The position numbers and the translations under genes were made by a program. From Telluria beijingensis (GTDB lineage Bacteria > Pseudomonadota > Gammaproteobacteria > Burkholderiales > Burkholderiaceae_D), in NCBI RefSeq assembly GCF_030770395.1, contig NZ_CP132480.1, positions 3,491,802 to 3,555,801 on the forward strand: a stretch of 64,000 nucleotides of DNA, in the 5' to 3' direction. Shown in pieces: positions 28,601-35,766 of the stretch (position 1 is its first letter; each line of letters opens with the position of its first letter). The notes beneath the pieces are model-generated. The model worked only from the letters and a program-made list of their open reading frames with translations. It was not told the DNA's origin and searched no databases.

Positions 28601-28720
28601 CACGACGGCGCGCGGGTCTTCGGGCATGGCCTGGTAGGCCGAGATGGATGCGGCGTTCGCGGCGCCGGCCAGCAGGAGCGACAGCGCCAGAGCGCGGGGA
28701 AGTACGGAAAGTGTTGTCAT
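25682..28720 (-). CDS. Secreted tandem pectate-lyase-3/GH55-like beta-helix protein with SMP-30-like C-terminus
   Basis: 1012 residues with a signal peptide (ALALSLLLAGAANAA). Two right-handed beta-helix domains begin with the same motif, at residues 41-60 (VRAKGDGQADDTAAIQQALD) and about 390-415 (SYGAKGDGKTDDTAAIQKAI). Tandem Pectate_lyase_3 domains are the architecture of GH55 exo-beta-1,3-glucanases, but they also occur in pectin and phage-type enzymes. The last third (about 715-1012) has repeated blade-like phrases (ATVDPKGKLYFVDRHWKRIY, NLALDNSGNMMVIS, AAVGPNGDTYVANG) of an SMP-30/gluconolactonase-type propeller. GAGGAAAAG precedes the ATG. The neighbours gntP and gntK suggest that the product is a sugar acid. 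The enzyme class is uncertain. Confidence 0.8.
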   Translation of the reverse strand: MTTLSVLPRALALSLLLAGAANAASISAYQAMPEDPRAVVVRAKGDGQADDTAAIQQALDAAANKGQGGIVFLPSGRYRLTRSLLIPLAVRLYGVGPTRPVFVLGENTPGFQKGVANMVIFTGGDQYNVGKVPMPVPSAVPFSAEEGKAVRNANSSTFYSALSNVDFEIKDGNPAAAAVRMHTAQHSNLSHIDFHLGSGLAGVYQVGNVAYNLRFYGGRYGILSEKTSPAWQFTLMDSTFEGQRDAAIREHEASLTMINTEIKDTPVGIEINRGYGDWLWGKDVRFENVSKAALIVSNEDNVYTQVGMENAIARNVPTFVRFRDSGKTLAGAGNGRDYTVSEFNYGLFIKQMGEPGTFSTNYKSAALPAAAKAPARALRPLPPSKEWANVHSYGAKGDGKTDDTAAIQKAIDANRVVYLPLGFYVVNDTIRMKTDTVIIALHPGLTQLLIPNGSPKFQGVDSPKALLESARGGEGIVSGIGLATGEINNRAVALLWRAGEHSLVDDVRIQGGHGTRLYDGRRADPYQKDAKFDTTAHWDRQYPSVWVTDGGGGTFSGIWSPSGYAQAGFYVSNTKTPGKVYELSAEHHIRAEIVLDNVENWEFLAPQTEEEIRDGADAVSLEIRNSKNLLFANYHGYRVTRSYKPMPAAILITNSSDIRFRNVHVNGESGFATCDDNGCTTYLRASKFAYDNAIRDVSNKLEVREREFAVFDYTGKQRKAPAPLGKVDKLEGGFYSIAGATVDPKGKLYFVDRHWKRIYSYTKDEGLVVVRDAPLDPVNLALDNSGNMMVISNYGPQASVYAFKPGTPGTEVTMIKPTPVAARQGARVAVPVNFWQNGEFKDQLNYDTFEFTTLAEMFARDVALPKKEEYVSPDGSLVLPAYRVLRQGAADHLGWRWADSLQAFGLVTAPVGQRVVFTNGSENRTFSGIVNQGGGLTDLKLLANRGGESAAVGPNGDTYVANGQVFVYGKDGKQKGRIDVPERPLQLVFGGADKRTLFILTHHSLYSTRIGD

Positions 28721-28734
28721 TATCGGTCTTTTCC

Positions 28735-30051
28735 TCAGCTATGCAAAAACAGCGACAGAAGCATCACGAACAGCAGGCCGAACACGCCCACCAAAGTCTC
28801 CATCAGGGTCCAGGAGCGGAAGGTATCCTTCAGGGACAAACCAAAATATTCCTTGAACATCCAGAAGCCGGAATCGTTCACATGGCTGCACATCAGGCTC
28901 CCCGCGCCGATGGCCAGCACCATCAGGTTCGGGTCGACGCCGGAACTGTGTACCAGCGGCGCCACGATGCCGCCGGCCGTCACGCCAGCCACCGTGGCCG
29001 AGCCCAGGCAGATGCGGATCACGGTCGCCACCGACCAGCCCAGCACCAGCGGCGGCACCGGCAGGCTGGATAGCAGGGCGCCGAGATCGGTGCTGACGCC
29101 CGATTCCACCAGTACCTGCTTCAATGCACCGGCGCCGGCGATGATCAACAGGATCGGCGCGATCTCGCGCATCGCCTCGGCCGGTCCCTGCATCACGGCG
29201 GAAAAACGCCGGCCCTGCGCCAGCCCCAGCGTCCAGATGGCGACCACGTACGACACCAGCATCACCACCAGTGGATTGGCGAGGAAGGACAGGCCGCCGT
29301 TCAGGTCGGGCCTTGCCATCATGAGCACGGTCGTCGCTCCCAGCAGCAGCACCGGAAGCAGCGCAGTGGCGAAGCTGTTGAAGACGCCGGGCAGCGCGCC
29401 TTCATCCATCTGGCGGCCATCCTGGAACATGGCCGCGGGCTGGGCCTGGATGCGCCGCAGCGTCATGGCGAACAGCGGCCCGGCGAGAATCAGGGTAGGT
29501 ATCGCCACCACGATCCCGTACAGCAGCGTGGTTCCCATGTCGGCATGGATCGCCGACACGAGCGCCACCGGCGACGGATGCGGCGGCAGGAAGCCGTGCG
29601 CGATCGACAGCCCGGCCAGCAGCGGAATTGCCAGCGCCACCGCCGGCCGCCCCGAGCTATACACGAGCGAGAAGATCAGCGGCACCAGCAGCACGAAGCC
29701 GACGTTGTAGTACAGCGGGATGCCGACCACGAAACCGGTGACGGTCAGCGCCACCGGGATGCGCGACGGTCCGAGCGCGTCGACCAGGCAGGTGGCGATG
29801 CGGCGCGCGGCCCCGCTGTCGGCGATCAGCTTGCCGAACACGGCGCCCAGGCAGATGATCACCACCAGGGAGCCGAGCAGGTCGCCGATGCCCTTCTCGA
29901 TCGCGCCGGGGATCTTCGACGGCGGCACCCCAAGCAGCAGGGCCGCCGCGATCGATGCCGCTACGAAGGCCAGCAGGGGCTGGACCTTGCCCCAGGCGAT
30001 CAACAAGGTCAGCAGGCCGACCGCCAGCAGTACGGAAACGATGTTCCACAC
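28735..30051 (-). CDS. GntP-family gluconate/aldonate:H+ symporter
   Basis: 438 residues with 12 or more hydrophobic segments. Characteristic GntP phrases are KIPGAIEKGIGDLLGSLVVIICLGAVFGKLIADSGAARRI, HGFLPPHPSPVAL, GSATVAGVTAGGIVAPL and MCSHVNDSGFWMFKEYFGLSLKDTFRSWTLMETLVG. The family imports D-gluconate or related aldonates across the inner membrane. The start is a GTG at 30051 with AGAGG upstream; no ATG is nearby. It lies between a TonB receptor and the beta-helix enzyme, with gntK at the head of the operon. Confidence 0.94.
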   Translation of the reverse strand: MWNIVSVLLAVGLLTLLIAWGKVQPLLAFVAASIAAALLLGVPPSKIPGAIEKGIGDLLGSLVVIICLGAVFGKLIADSGAARRIATCLVDALGPSRIPVALTVTGFVVGIPLYYNVGFVLLVPLIFSLVYSSGRPAVALAIPLLAGLSIAHGFLPPHPSPVALVSAIHADMGTTLLYGIVVAIPTLILAGPLFAMTLRRIQAQPAAMFQDGRQMDEGALPGVFNSFATALLPVLLLGATTVLMMARPDLNGGLSFLANPLVVMLVSYVVAIWTLGLAQGRRFSAVMQGPAEAMREIAPILLIIAGAGALKQVLVESGVSTDLGALLSSLPVPPLVLGWSVATVIRICLGSATVAGVTAGGIVAPLVHSSGVDPNLMVLAIGAGSLMCSHVNDSGFWMFKEYFGLSLKDTFRSWTLMETLVGVFGLLFVMLLSLFLHS

Positions 30052-30063
30052 GGCTGGCCTCTT

Positions 30064-33057
30064 TTAAAAGCCGTAGCGCAGGCCGGCCCGGTAGGTGCGT
30101 CCAACCACGTCGTACAGGGCCGGGTTGATGCCATAGCTGGCATTGGTCTGCGGTGCGGCTTCAGGCGCACGGTCGGTCACGTTGTCGATCTTGACGTAGG
30201 CCTGCAACTGCTTCGACAGGTTGTAGCTGGCGCCGATGTCGAGGTAGGCCGCGCCCTTCATCTTGTTGCTGTAGATGGTCGGGTGGATCAGGGTCGACGT
30301 CGGGCAACCGGTCTGGCACTCGATGAAGTCGTTGCGGTAGGTGCCGTCGCTGAACCAGCGTTCGGTCAGCGTGAAACTGAGCTTGTCGTTCTCCCAGGTC
30401 TGCGTCGCCAGCACCTTCCACTTCGGCGTATTGCCCATGTTCGAGCCGGCCGAATCCACCGCGATCGTGCCGACCACGCCCGACTCGGTGATGTAGTGCA
30501 GGTTGCGGGTGGCCAGCGCGCGGAAGGTGAAGCGGCCCGGCAGGTTCAGGCGCTCCAGGCCCGTCCTGTAGGCGGTCTCGAGATCGAAGCCCTTGACCTT
30601 GAGCGAGGCCAGGTTGAAGTTCTGCACCGTGACATAGTTGTTGCCCGGGCTGTTGAGCACCATCGCCTGGCAGATCTCCTGGTTGCCGGCCACGCACAGG
30701 TCGACTTCCTGCTGGATCGTCAGCGCCGAGATCACGCCCTTCACTTCGATGTCGAAGTAGTCGGCCGAGATGCTGAAGCCCGGCGCCCACTTCGGCTGGC
30801 TCAGGACGATGCCGAAGGTGTTGTTGCGCGCGATCTCCGGACGCAGGCCGGTATTGCCGACCGTGCGTTCCTGCACGCTGATGGTATTGCCCTGGTACTG
30901 GACCACGTTGTTGACCACCACCGGCGCCGCGAACAGCTCCGACAGATTGGGCGCGCGCACGTCCTTCGAGGTCACGCCGCGCAGGCGCAGGCCGTCGATC
31001 GGGGTCTGCCAGGTGGCGCCCATCTTCCAGCTATTGACACTGCCGGCGGTGCTGTACTTGGTCTCGCGGTCGGCCAGGTTCAGGTTGGCCTCGCCCCAGG
31101 TTGCGGACTTGAGCACCGGGATGTTCAGCTCCACATACGCTTCGCGCACGTTGTAGCTGCCTTCGCCGGCGTGGAAGTTACCCGCGTACCAGTTGTTGCC
31201 GACCGTGGTGTTGAGCAGCGGGTCGGCCGGGTACATCGCATTGTTCGGCGAGGACGCCATCACGCCGTTGCCGTAGGCGTCGCCGCGCACGCGGTATTTT
31301 TCACGGCGATATTCGGCGCCGGTGGCCAGCGAGACCGGGCCGGCCCAGCCTTCGAACAGTTCGCCGTTGATGTTGAAGCTGCCGACGTCCTGGCTCTGTT
31401 TGGTGCGCTGGCGTGGGCCGTTCTCTGGTGCGATATAGGCCCAGGCGGCTGGATCGATCGGGTTGTCGCCGATGATATTGAGCGGTACGCAGCCCGATGC
31501 CGCGGCCACCGGATTGCGGCACACGATGCGGCCGTCCGGCGCGCGCACGGCGTCGATCGCGGCGTTGTAGCGCGCATTGAGCGTCATGTTGAACGCGTCG
31601 AGATTGGTCTTGTTCTCGCCGTGGGTCACATAGGCGTCGTACGACCAGTCCTTGCCGAACAGGGCGAACTTGCCCTCGGCGCCGATCACGAAGCGGCGCT
31701 GGGTGCGGGTCGGCTGGACGTCGATATTCTCGGGGAAGATCGCGTTCGAGGTGCCGTATTGGAAGCTCGTGATGTTGTTGCGGGCGCAGGCATCGACGAT
31801 GGAGGCCGGCAGGAAGGGGTTCGAGCACTGGATGTTCAGGTTGGCGTTTTTCGCTGCGCCCGGATTGGGCGAGAAGCGCGAATCCACCTTGCCGAAGTTG
31901 GCGGTGAAGTAGAGCTGGTGGTCCGGCGTGAGGTCATACGACATGCGGGTATAGGCCACCTGGCGCTTGAAGTTCATCGCCAGGTTGGTGCCCGAACCGA
32001 CGCTGCCGCTCAAGTCGCCGCCGATGCAGAACGGGTTGACGCAGTTGGTGACGGCGCCGGTGCCGGTCGGCCGGCCACCCGAACCGTACTGGAACTGGTA
32101 GGGCGCGCCGCCCGGGCCGAAGGCGGTGCCTTGCAGCGGGCCGCTTGTGATCAGGCCGTACTTGGCGTACTGGTATTGCTGCGCCTGTTCGATCACGCGG
32201 TATTGTGGCAGGCCGTCGCCGGTCTGGTTCAGCGGGCGTACCGAATAGGCCGGGTTCTGGTACCAGGTGCGGCCGTTCGGGCCCTTGCCGCCGAAGCCGG
32301 GCGACTCGATGCCGTTCTCCTTCGTGAACTCGGCGCTGGCCGTCACGTGGAAGCGGTCGTCCAGGAAGGCCTTGCCCCAGGCTGCCTGCACGGTGCCGCC
32401 ACGGTCGTCGTCGTACTTCGTTTGTCCGCCCTGGACGTTGGCCTTGAAGCCGGTGAATTTTTTGTCGGTGACGAAGTTGACCACGCCGCCCACCGCGTCC
32501 GAGCCGTAGGACGCCGAGGCGCCGCCGGTCACCACGTCGACGCGTTTCACCAGCAGTTGCGGGAACTGGCTGACGTCGGTCACGCCGGTGACGTTGGCGC
32601 CGACCACGCGCTGGCCGTCGAGCAGGGTAAGGGTCCGGATCGTGCCCAGGCCGCGCAGGCTCAGGGAAGACAGGCCCTGGATGCCGCTGCTGGTGCTGTT
32701 GGTGCTGGTGGTGCGGCCGGTGCTGCCCTGCAGGGCAGGCAGTTCGGCCAGGGTGTTGAACAGGTTCGGCTTGGCGGATTTTTCCAGGTCGGCGCTGGTC
32801 AGGCTGGTGGTCGGCGTCGGCATGGTGAAGCCGCGCGCGGCGATGCGCGAGCCCGAGATGCGCACGACGGTGGTGGCGGCGCCGTCGTCTGCGGCCACAG
32901 GCGTAGCCGGTGGGGCGCTCGTATCGGCCGCGGTATCGGCGCTGGTTTCGGTGGCCGCCGGCGCGGGCTGCGCCTGTTGGGCGTGGGCGAAGCCGACGCT
33001 CCAGCAGGCGCTGGCCACGGCCAGGCTGATGAGAGTCCGTTGAACTGGTGTACGCAT
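30064..33057 (-). CDS. TonB-dependent receptor (glycan/sugar-acid locus)
   Basis: A 997-residue outer-membrane receptor. A signal peptide (LISLAVASACWSVGFAHAQ) is followed by a low-complexity Ala/Thr/Pro stretch (25-60), a TonB-box-like VVRISGSRI, and a plug (about 65-190 with LSLRGLGTIRTLTLLDGQRV and VDVVTGGASASYGSDAVGGVVNFVT). The barrel ends in YRAGLRYGF. The start at 33057 has GAGGAGA upstream; the frame is open much further, but the upstream part overlaps gntK. It lies between gntK and gntP, so it probably imports the oligosaccharide or aldonate used by this operon. Confidence 0.92.
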   Translation of the reverse strand: MRTPVQRTLISLAVASACWSVGFAHAQQAQPAPAATETSADTAADTSAPPATPVAADDGAATTVVRISGSRIAARGFTMPTPTTSLTSADLEKSAKPNLFNTLAELPALQGSTGRTTSTNSTSSGIQGLSSLSLRGLGTIRTLTLLDGQRVVGANVTGVTDVSQFPQLLVKRVDVVTGGASASYGSDAVGGVVNFVTDKKFTGFKANVQGGQTKYDDDRGGTVQAAWGKAFLDDRFHVTASAEFTKENGIESPGFGGKGPNGRTWYQNPAYSVRPLNQTGDGLPQYRVIEQAQQYQYAKYGLITSGPLQGTAFGPGGAPYQFQYGSGGRPTGTGAVTNCVNPFCIGGDLSGSVGSGTNLAMNFKRQVAYTRMSYDLTPDHQLYFTANFGKVDSRFSPNPGAAKNANLNIQCSNPFLPASIVDACARNNITSFQYGTSNAIFPENIDVQPTRTQRRFVIGAEGKFALFGKDWSYDAYVTHGENKTNLDAFNMTLNARYNAAIDAVRAPDGRIVCRNPVAAASGCVPLNIIGDNPIDPAAWAYIAPENGPRQRTKQSQDVGSFNINGELFEGWAGPVSLATGAEYRREKYRVRGDAYGNGVMASSPNNAMYPADPLLNTTVGNNWYAGNFHAGEGSYNVREAYVELNIPVLKSATWGEANLNLADRETKYSTAGSVNSWKMGATWQTPIDGLRLRGVTSKDVRAPNLSELFAAPVVVNNVVQYQGNTISVQERTVGNTGLRPEIARNNTFGIVLSQPKWAPGFSISADYFDIEVKGVISALTIQQEVDLCVAGNQEICQAMVLNSPGNNYVTVQNFNLASLKVKGFDLETAYRTGLERLNLPGRFTFRALATRNLHYITESGVVGTIAVDSAGSNMGNTPKWKVLATQTWENDKLSFTLTERWFSDGTYRNDFIECQTGCPTSTLIHPTIYSNKMKGAAYLDIGASYNLSKQLQAYVKIDNVTDRAPEAAPQTNASYGINPALYDVVGRTYRAGLRYGF

Positions 33058-33149
33058 GATGTCTCCTCGATGCTTGTTGTATGGGAGCGCGCCGTCTCTG
33101 TGGAGGGCTGCGCGACAGCTTGCAACTGGCTGCTTGCGAAAATCCCGCC

Positions 33150-33176
33150 GGACCGCGGTGCCAGGGGCCGCGGTCC
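33150..33176 (-). terminator. Hairpin between gntK and the TonB-receptor gene, possible attenuator
   Basis: A 9-bp perfect stem GGACCGCGG / CCGCGGTCC with a nine-base loop. On the minus strand it is followed by GGCGGGATTTTCGC, a short T tract seven bases from the stem, so it is a weak terminator at best. It would separate expression of gntK from the rest of the operon, or stabilise a processed 5' end of the receptor message. Confidence 0.4.
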
Positions 33177-33188
33177 AGGCGTCGTGGT

Positions 33189-33722
33189 TCAGGCGCTGCT
33201 GGTGATGCGGTCCACCAGCGCTACTGGCGCCAGCGTGATGTCCAGGGTAAGGCCGGTCTCGTCGGGCTGGAGCGGTTCCAGGATGCTCAGCTGGCTGTCC
33301 AGCAGCGAGGGCGGCATGTAGTGGCCGGGGCGGCCGTGCATGCGCACGGCGATCAGCTCGCGCGGACCGGCCAGGTGCACGAAGCGCAGCGCCGGGTCGG
33401 CCGCGCGCAGCAGGTCGCGGTAACGCCGCTTGAGCGCGGAGCACGACAGCACCAGGCCCTTGCCCTCGGTCCGGGCCTGGCGGATCTCGCCCGCCAGCGC
33501 GTCCAGCCAGCCGGCGCGGTCGTCGTCGTCGAGCGGGATGCCGGCCGACATCTTGCTGACGTTGTCGGCAGGATGATAGGCATCGCCTTCGAAGAAGGGG
33601 ACGGCATAGTGGGTGGCCAGGGCGGCGCCAACCGTGCTCTTGCCCGATCCGCTGACGCCCATGACGACCCAGCGCAAGGCGCCGGTTGCAGGGACGGGGG
33701 TGGTGTCGCTTGATGCTGACAT
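33189..33722 (-). CDS. gntK: Gluconokinase
   Basis: Phosphorylates D-gluconate with ATP to 6-phosphogluconate in the cytoplasm, feeding the Entner-Doudoroff or pentose phosphate route. 177 residues, the usual length. The P-loop is [12 protein letters not shown] (about 19-30), followed by the gluconate-kinase hallmarks EGDAYHPADNVSKMSAGIPLDDDDRAGWL, SCSALKRRYRDLLR and RPGHYMPPSLLDSQLSILEPL. AGGAGAA precedes the ATG. It is the first gene behind two LacI-type palindromes. Confidence 0.97.
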   Translation of the reverse strand: MSASSDTTPVPATGALRWVVMGVSGSGKSTVGAALATHYAVPFFEGDAYHPADNVSKMSAGIPLDDDDRAGWLDALAGEIRQARTEGKGLVLSCSALKRRYRDLLRAADPALRFVHLAGPRELIAVRMHGRPGHYMPPSLLDSQLSILEPLQPDETGLTLDITLAPVALVDRITSSA

Positions 33723-33742
33723 CGTTTCTCCTCGAAAAGACC

Positions 33743-33754
33743 GTTAGCGCTAAC
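33743..33754. promoter_or_regulatory. LacI-type operator upstream of gntK
   Basis: GTTAGCGCTAAC is a perfect 12-bp palindrome with a central CG, typical of LacI/GntR-family operators. It lies 21 bases upstream of the gntK start codon, where binding would block transcription or elongation. Confidence 0.7.
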
Positions 33755-33908
33755 ATCGCGTTTTTCGAAGTGTTGTTCAGCTACGATTTTTTGTAAACAC
33801 GTTATCGATGTTGCAATGCAATGTGGTTCGACGCCGGATTTGCCGCTTTGCAGCGACGAAAAACATGGGCAGCCATGGCTTTTCATTCAGAAAACAGCAT
33901 CGAAATTT

Positions 33909-33920
33909 GATAGCGCTAAC
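33909..33920. promoter_or_regulatory. Second LacI-type operator upstream of gntK
   Basis: GATAGCGCTAAC (within TTGATAGCGCTAACATTG) repeats the motif of the gntK-proximal site with one change, 166 bases further upstream. Two spaced sites allow looping repression. The 317-base gap 33723-34039 is otherwise AT-rich with no gene seen. Confidence 0.65.
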
Positions 33921-34039
33921 ATTGTTGCGATGCGCAATCTATTTTTTCGCGATGTTGTATTTACTCTACGTTGTGTCGCGCGCGCGACAGTGATGGACTA
34001 TGTTCTGATCGAGTACGGTTGCGCGAGAGGAGGAAAGCC

Positions 34040-34603
34040 ATGGAGCGAAGTTTCCGCTGGAGAACAATCGAAGGCGACGGACTCGAGTATTTCTCGATCC
34101 ATGCGATCGAGCGCGGCTTTGTCGCCGAAGGCGTGGTGATCGGAGCGCGCTCCGGCAACCTGGCAGCGGTCGCGCCATTCGGCTGCAGCTATCTGGTCCG
34201 TTGCGACGAAGACTGGCATGTGCGCCAGGTGGAAGTGCGGGTGGCGGGCGGCGCCCACCTGCTGCTGCGCGCCGACGGCAAGGGGATGTGGAGCGGCCCG
34301 GGCGGCGCGCCACTGCCGGCACTCAGCGGTTGCATCGACGTCGACCTGGCCTGCACGCCGTTCACCAACACGCTGCCGATCCGGCGCCTGGGCGACGCCT
34401 TGCGCGTGCGCCACGAGATCCGGGTCGCCTACGTCACCGTGCCCGAGGCGGGCGTGATGCCGTCGCACCAGGCCTACACCGCGCTCGGCGCCGGCCGCTA
34501 CCGCTTCGAAAGCCTGCCGGATGCATTCGAGGCCGACATCGCCACCGATGCCGATGGCCTGGTCGTCGATTACCCGGGCCTGTTCCGGCGCGCGCCTGCC
34601 TGA
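34040..34603 (+). CDS. Putative glycolipid-binding family protein
   Basis: 187 residues matching the uncharacterised PA1994/'putative glycolipid-binding' family (formerly DUF1089). The hallmarks are an N-terminal RWRTIEGDGLEYFSIHAIERGFVAEGVVIG, the core RADGKGMWSGPGGAPLPALSGCIDVDLACTPFTNTLPIRRLG, and an end AGRYRFESLPDAFEADIATDADGLVVDYPGLF. There is no signal peptide. The function is unknown and the ligand name comes from structural similarity only. The start at 34040 is set by a strong AGAGGAGGAAA. It converges on mnhG, two bases apart. Confidence 0.85.
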   Translation: MERSFRWRTIEGDGLEYFSIHAIERGFVAEGVVIGARSGNLAAVAPFGCSYLVRCDEDWHVRQVEVRVAGGAHLLLRADGKGMWSGPGGAPLPALSGCIDVDLACTPFTNTLPIRRLGDALRVRHEIRVAYVTVPEAGVMPSHQAYTALGAGRYRFESLPDAFEADIATDADGLVVDYPGLFRRAPA

Positions 34604-34605
34604 AA

Positions 34606-34977
34606 CTACTCGCGCGTGATGTGGTACACCTCGCCCGCGGTCGCGCCGGCGTCGCCCTTCTTCGCCCTCAGGTCGCGGTAGACGGCGGCGCGCATGATCA
34701 TCATCGCCACCACCGGCGCGGTCAGGAGCACGAACACGGTAATGATGATCTCGTGGACCACCACGCGCGACTGCGCCACCGTGAAATAGACCATCGAGGC
34801 GATCAGGAGGCTGCCGGCGCCCAGGGTGATGGTGATCGCCGGGCCGTGGATGCGCTGGTAGAAGGTGCGCAGGCGCATCAGGCCGAGCGCGCCGATCAGG
34901 ATGATGCTGGCGCCCAGGATCAACAGCAGCGAAACGAGCAGGGCGGCCCAGTCGGGAAGGTATTCGATGCCGGTCAT
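34606..34977 (-). CDS. mnhG: Na+/H+ antiporter (Mrp) subunit G
   Basis: 123 residues with three membrane helices and the MnhG/PhaG motif GLMRLRTFYQRIHGPAITITLGAGSLLIAS. It is a small subunit of the multi-component Mrp cation/proton antiporter in the inner membrane. The ATG overlaps the mnhF stop (ATGA). It is the last gene of the operon. Confidence 0.93.
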   Translation of the reverse strand: MTGIEYLPDWAALLVSLLLILGASIILIGALGLMRLRTFYQRIHGPAITITLGAGSLLIASMVYFTVAQSRVVVHEIIITVFVLLTAPVVAMMIMRAAVYRDLRAKKGDAGATAGEVYHITRE

Positions 34978-35252
34978 TCGATGATCTCCCCGCGCATCAG
35001 GAATTTGGCCATGGCGACGGTCGAGACGAAGCCGACCAGCGCGATCAGCATCGCCACTTCAAAATAGACCTGGGTGCCGAAGCGGATGCCCAGCACCAGG
35101 GCCAGCAGCATGCCGCACATCCAGAGGGTGTCGAGGGCCAGCACGCGGTCGTGGGCCGAGGGGCCGATCAGCAGGCGCCCGGCGCACAGCGCCATTGCCG
35201 CCAGCACGCACACGAGTGCGTAGCCGATCGAGATTTCAAGCAGGGTCGCCAT
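34974..35252 (-). CDS. mnhF: Mrp antiporter subunit F
   Basis: 92 residues with three hydrophobic segments and the family core GRLLIGPSAHDRVLALDTLWM. It overlaps mnhE by 17 bases and mnhG by four. It is required for assembly of the antiporter complex in studied systems. Confidence 0.92.
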   Translation of the reverse strand: MATLLEISIGYALVCVLAAMALCAGRLLIGPSAHDRVLALDTLWMCGMLLALVLGIRFGTQVYFEVAMLIALVGFVSTVAMAKFLMRGEIIE

Positions 35253-35766
35253 GGCGGACCTCCGTTTCGAAGATGTGGATCAGGGGCTGTTCGTAGCGGG
35301 TCTTGATGGTGTCGACCCACCATTCGGCGTCGTGCAGGTCGAACACGTGCAGGACCAGCTCCTGGCTGTCGGGATGCTTGCCAGGCTGGAGCTCGGTCCA
35401 TACCGTGCCCGGCGTCATGTTGATCAGGCAGGACAGCGCCGCCAGGCCGTAGGGATCGCGAATATCCAGCGGAATGCGGATGAACTGCGAGTTCAGGTTG
35501 GCATAGTCGGCGAACAGGATGATCTTGCTCACGTTGAAGCACGAGCGCACCACCTCGACCGACGCGAAGCCCAGCAGGCGAATCGCGATCAGCGGCCGGC
35601 GCAGGCGCGGATAGCCCAGCGGGTTGAGATTGCGGGTCAGGACCGGGCCGGCGATGCCCAGCAGCGCGCCGAGCAGGATGTGGCCCGGGTACAGGGTCTG
35701 GTTCAGCAGCAGCCACAGGATGCACAGCGCCAGCGACACGAAGGGATAAGGGAGCCAGCGCGTCAT
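35236..35766 (-). CDS. mnhE: Mrp antiporter subunit E
   Basis: 176 residues: N-terminal helices (VSLALCILWLLLNQTLYPGHILLGALLGI) and the MnhE soluble part NSQFIRIPLDIRDPYGLAALSCLINMTPGTVWTEL. The ATG at 35766 overlaps the mnhD stop (ATGA). A longer open frame runs upstream inside mnhD and is rejected because it lacks homology there. Confidence 0.93.
   Translation of the reverse strand: MTRWLPYPFVSLALCILWLLLNQTLYPGHILLGALLGIAGPVLTRNLNPLGYPRLRRPLIAIRLLGFASVEVVRSCFNVSKIILFADYANLNSQFIRIPLDIRDPYGLAALSCLINMTPGTVWTELQPGKHPDSQELVLHVFDLHDAEWWVDTIKTRYEQPLIHIFETEVRHGDPA

Noticed and set aside
29545..33321. A plus-strand open frame of over 1250 codons opposite the TonB receptor and gntP genes
   Set aside because: It is antisense to well-supported genes, His/Arg/Ala/Gly-rich with no family resemblance, and explained by high GC at third codon positions. 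The same applies to the long antisense frames opposite uvrA, pckG, the CobN-like gene, the beta-helix gene, mnhAB and the receptor at 53252.
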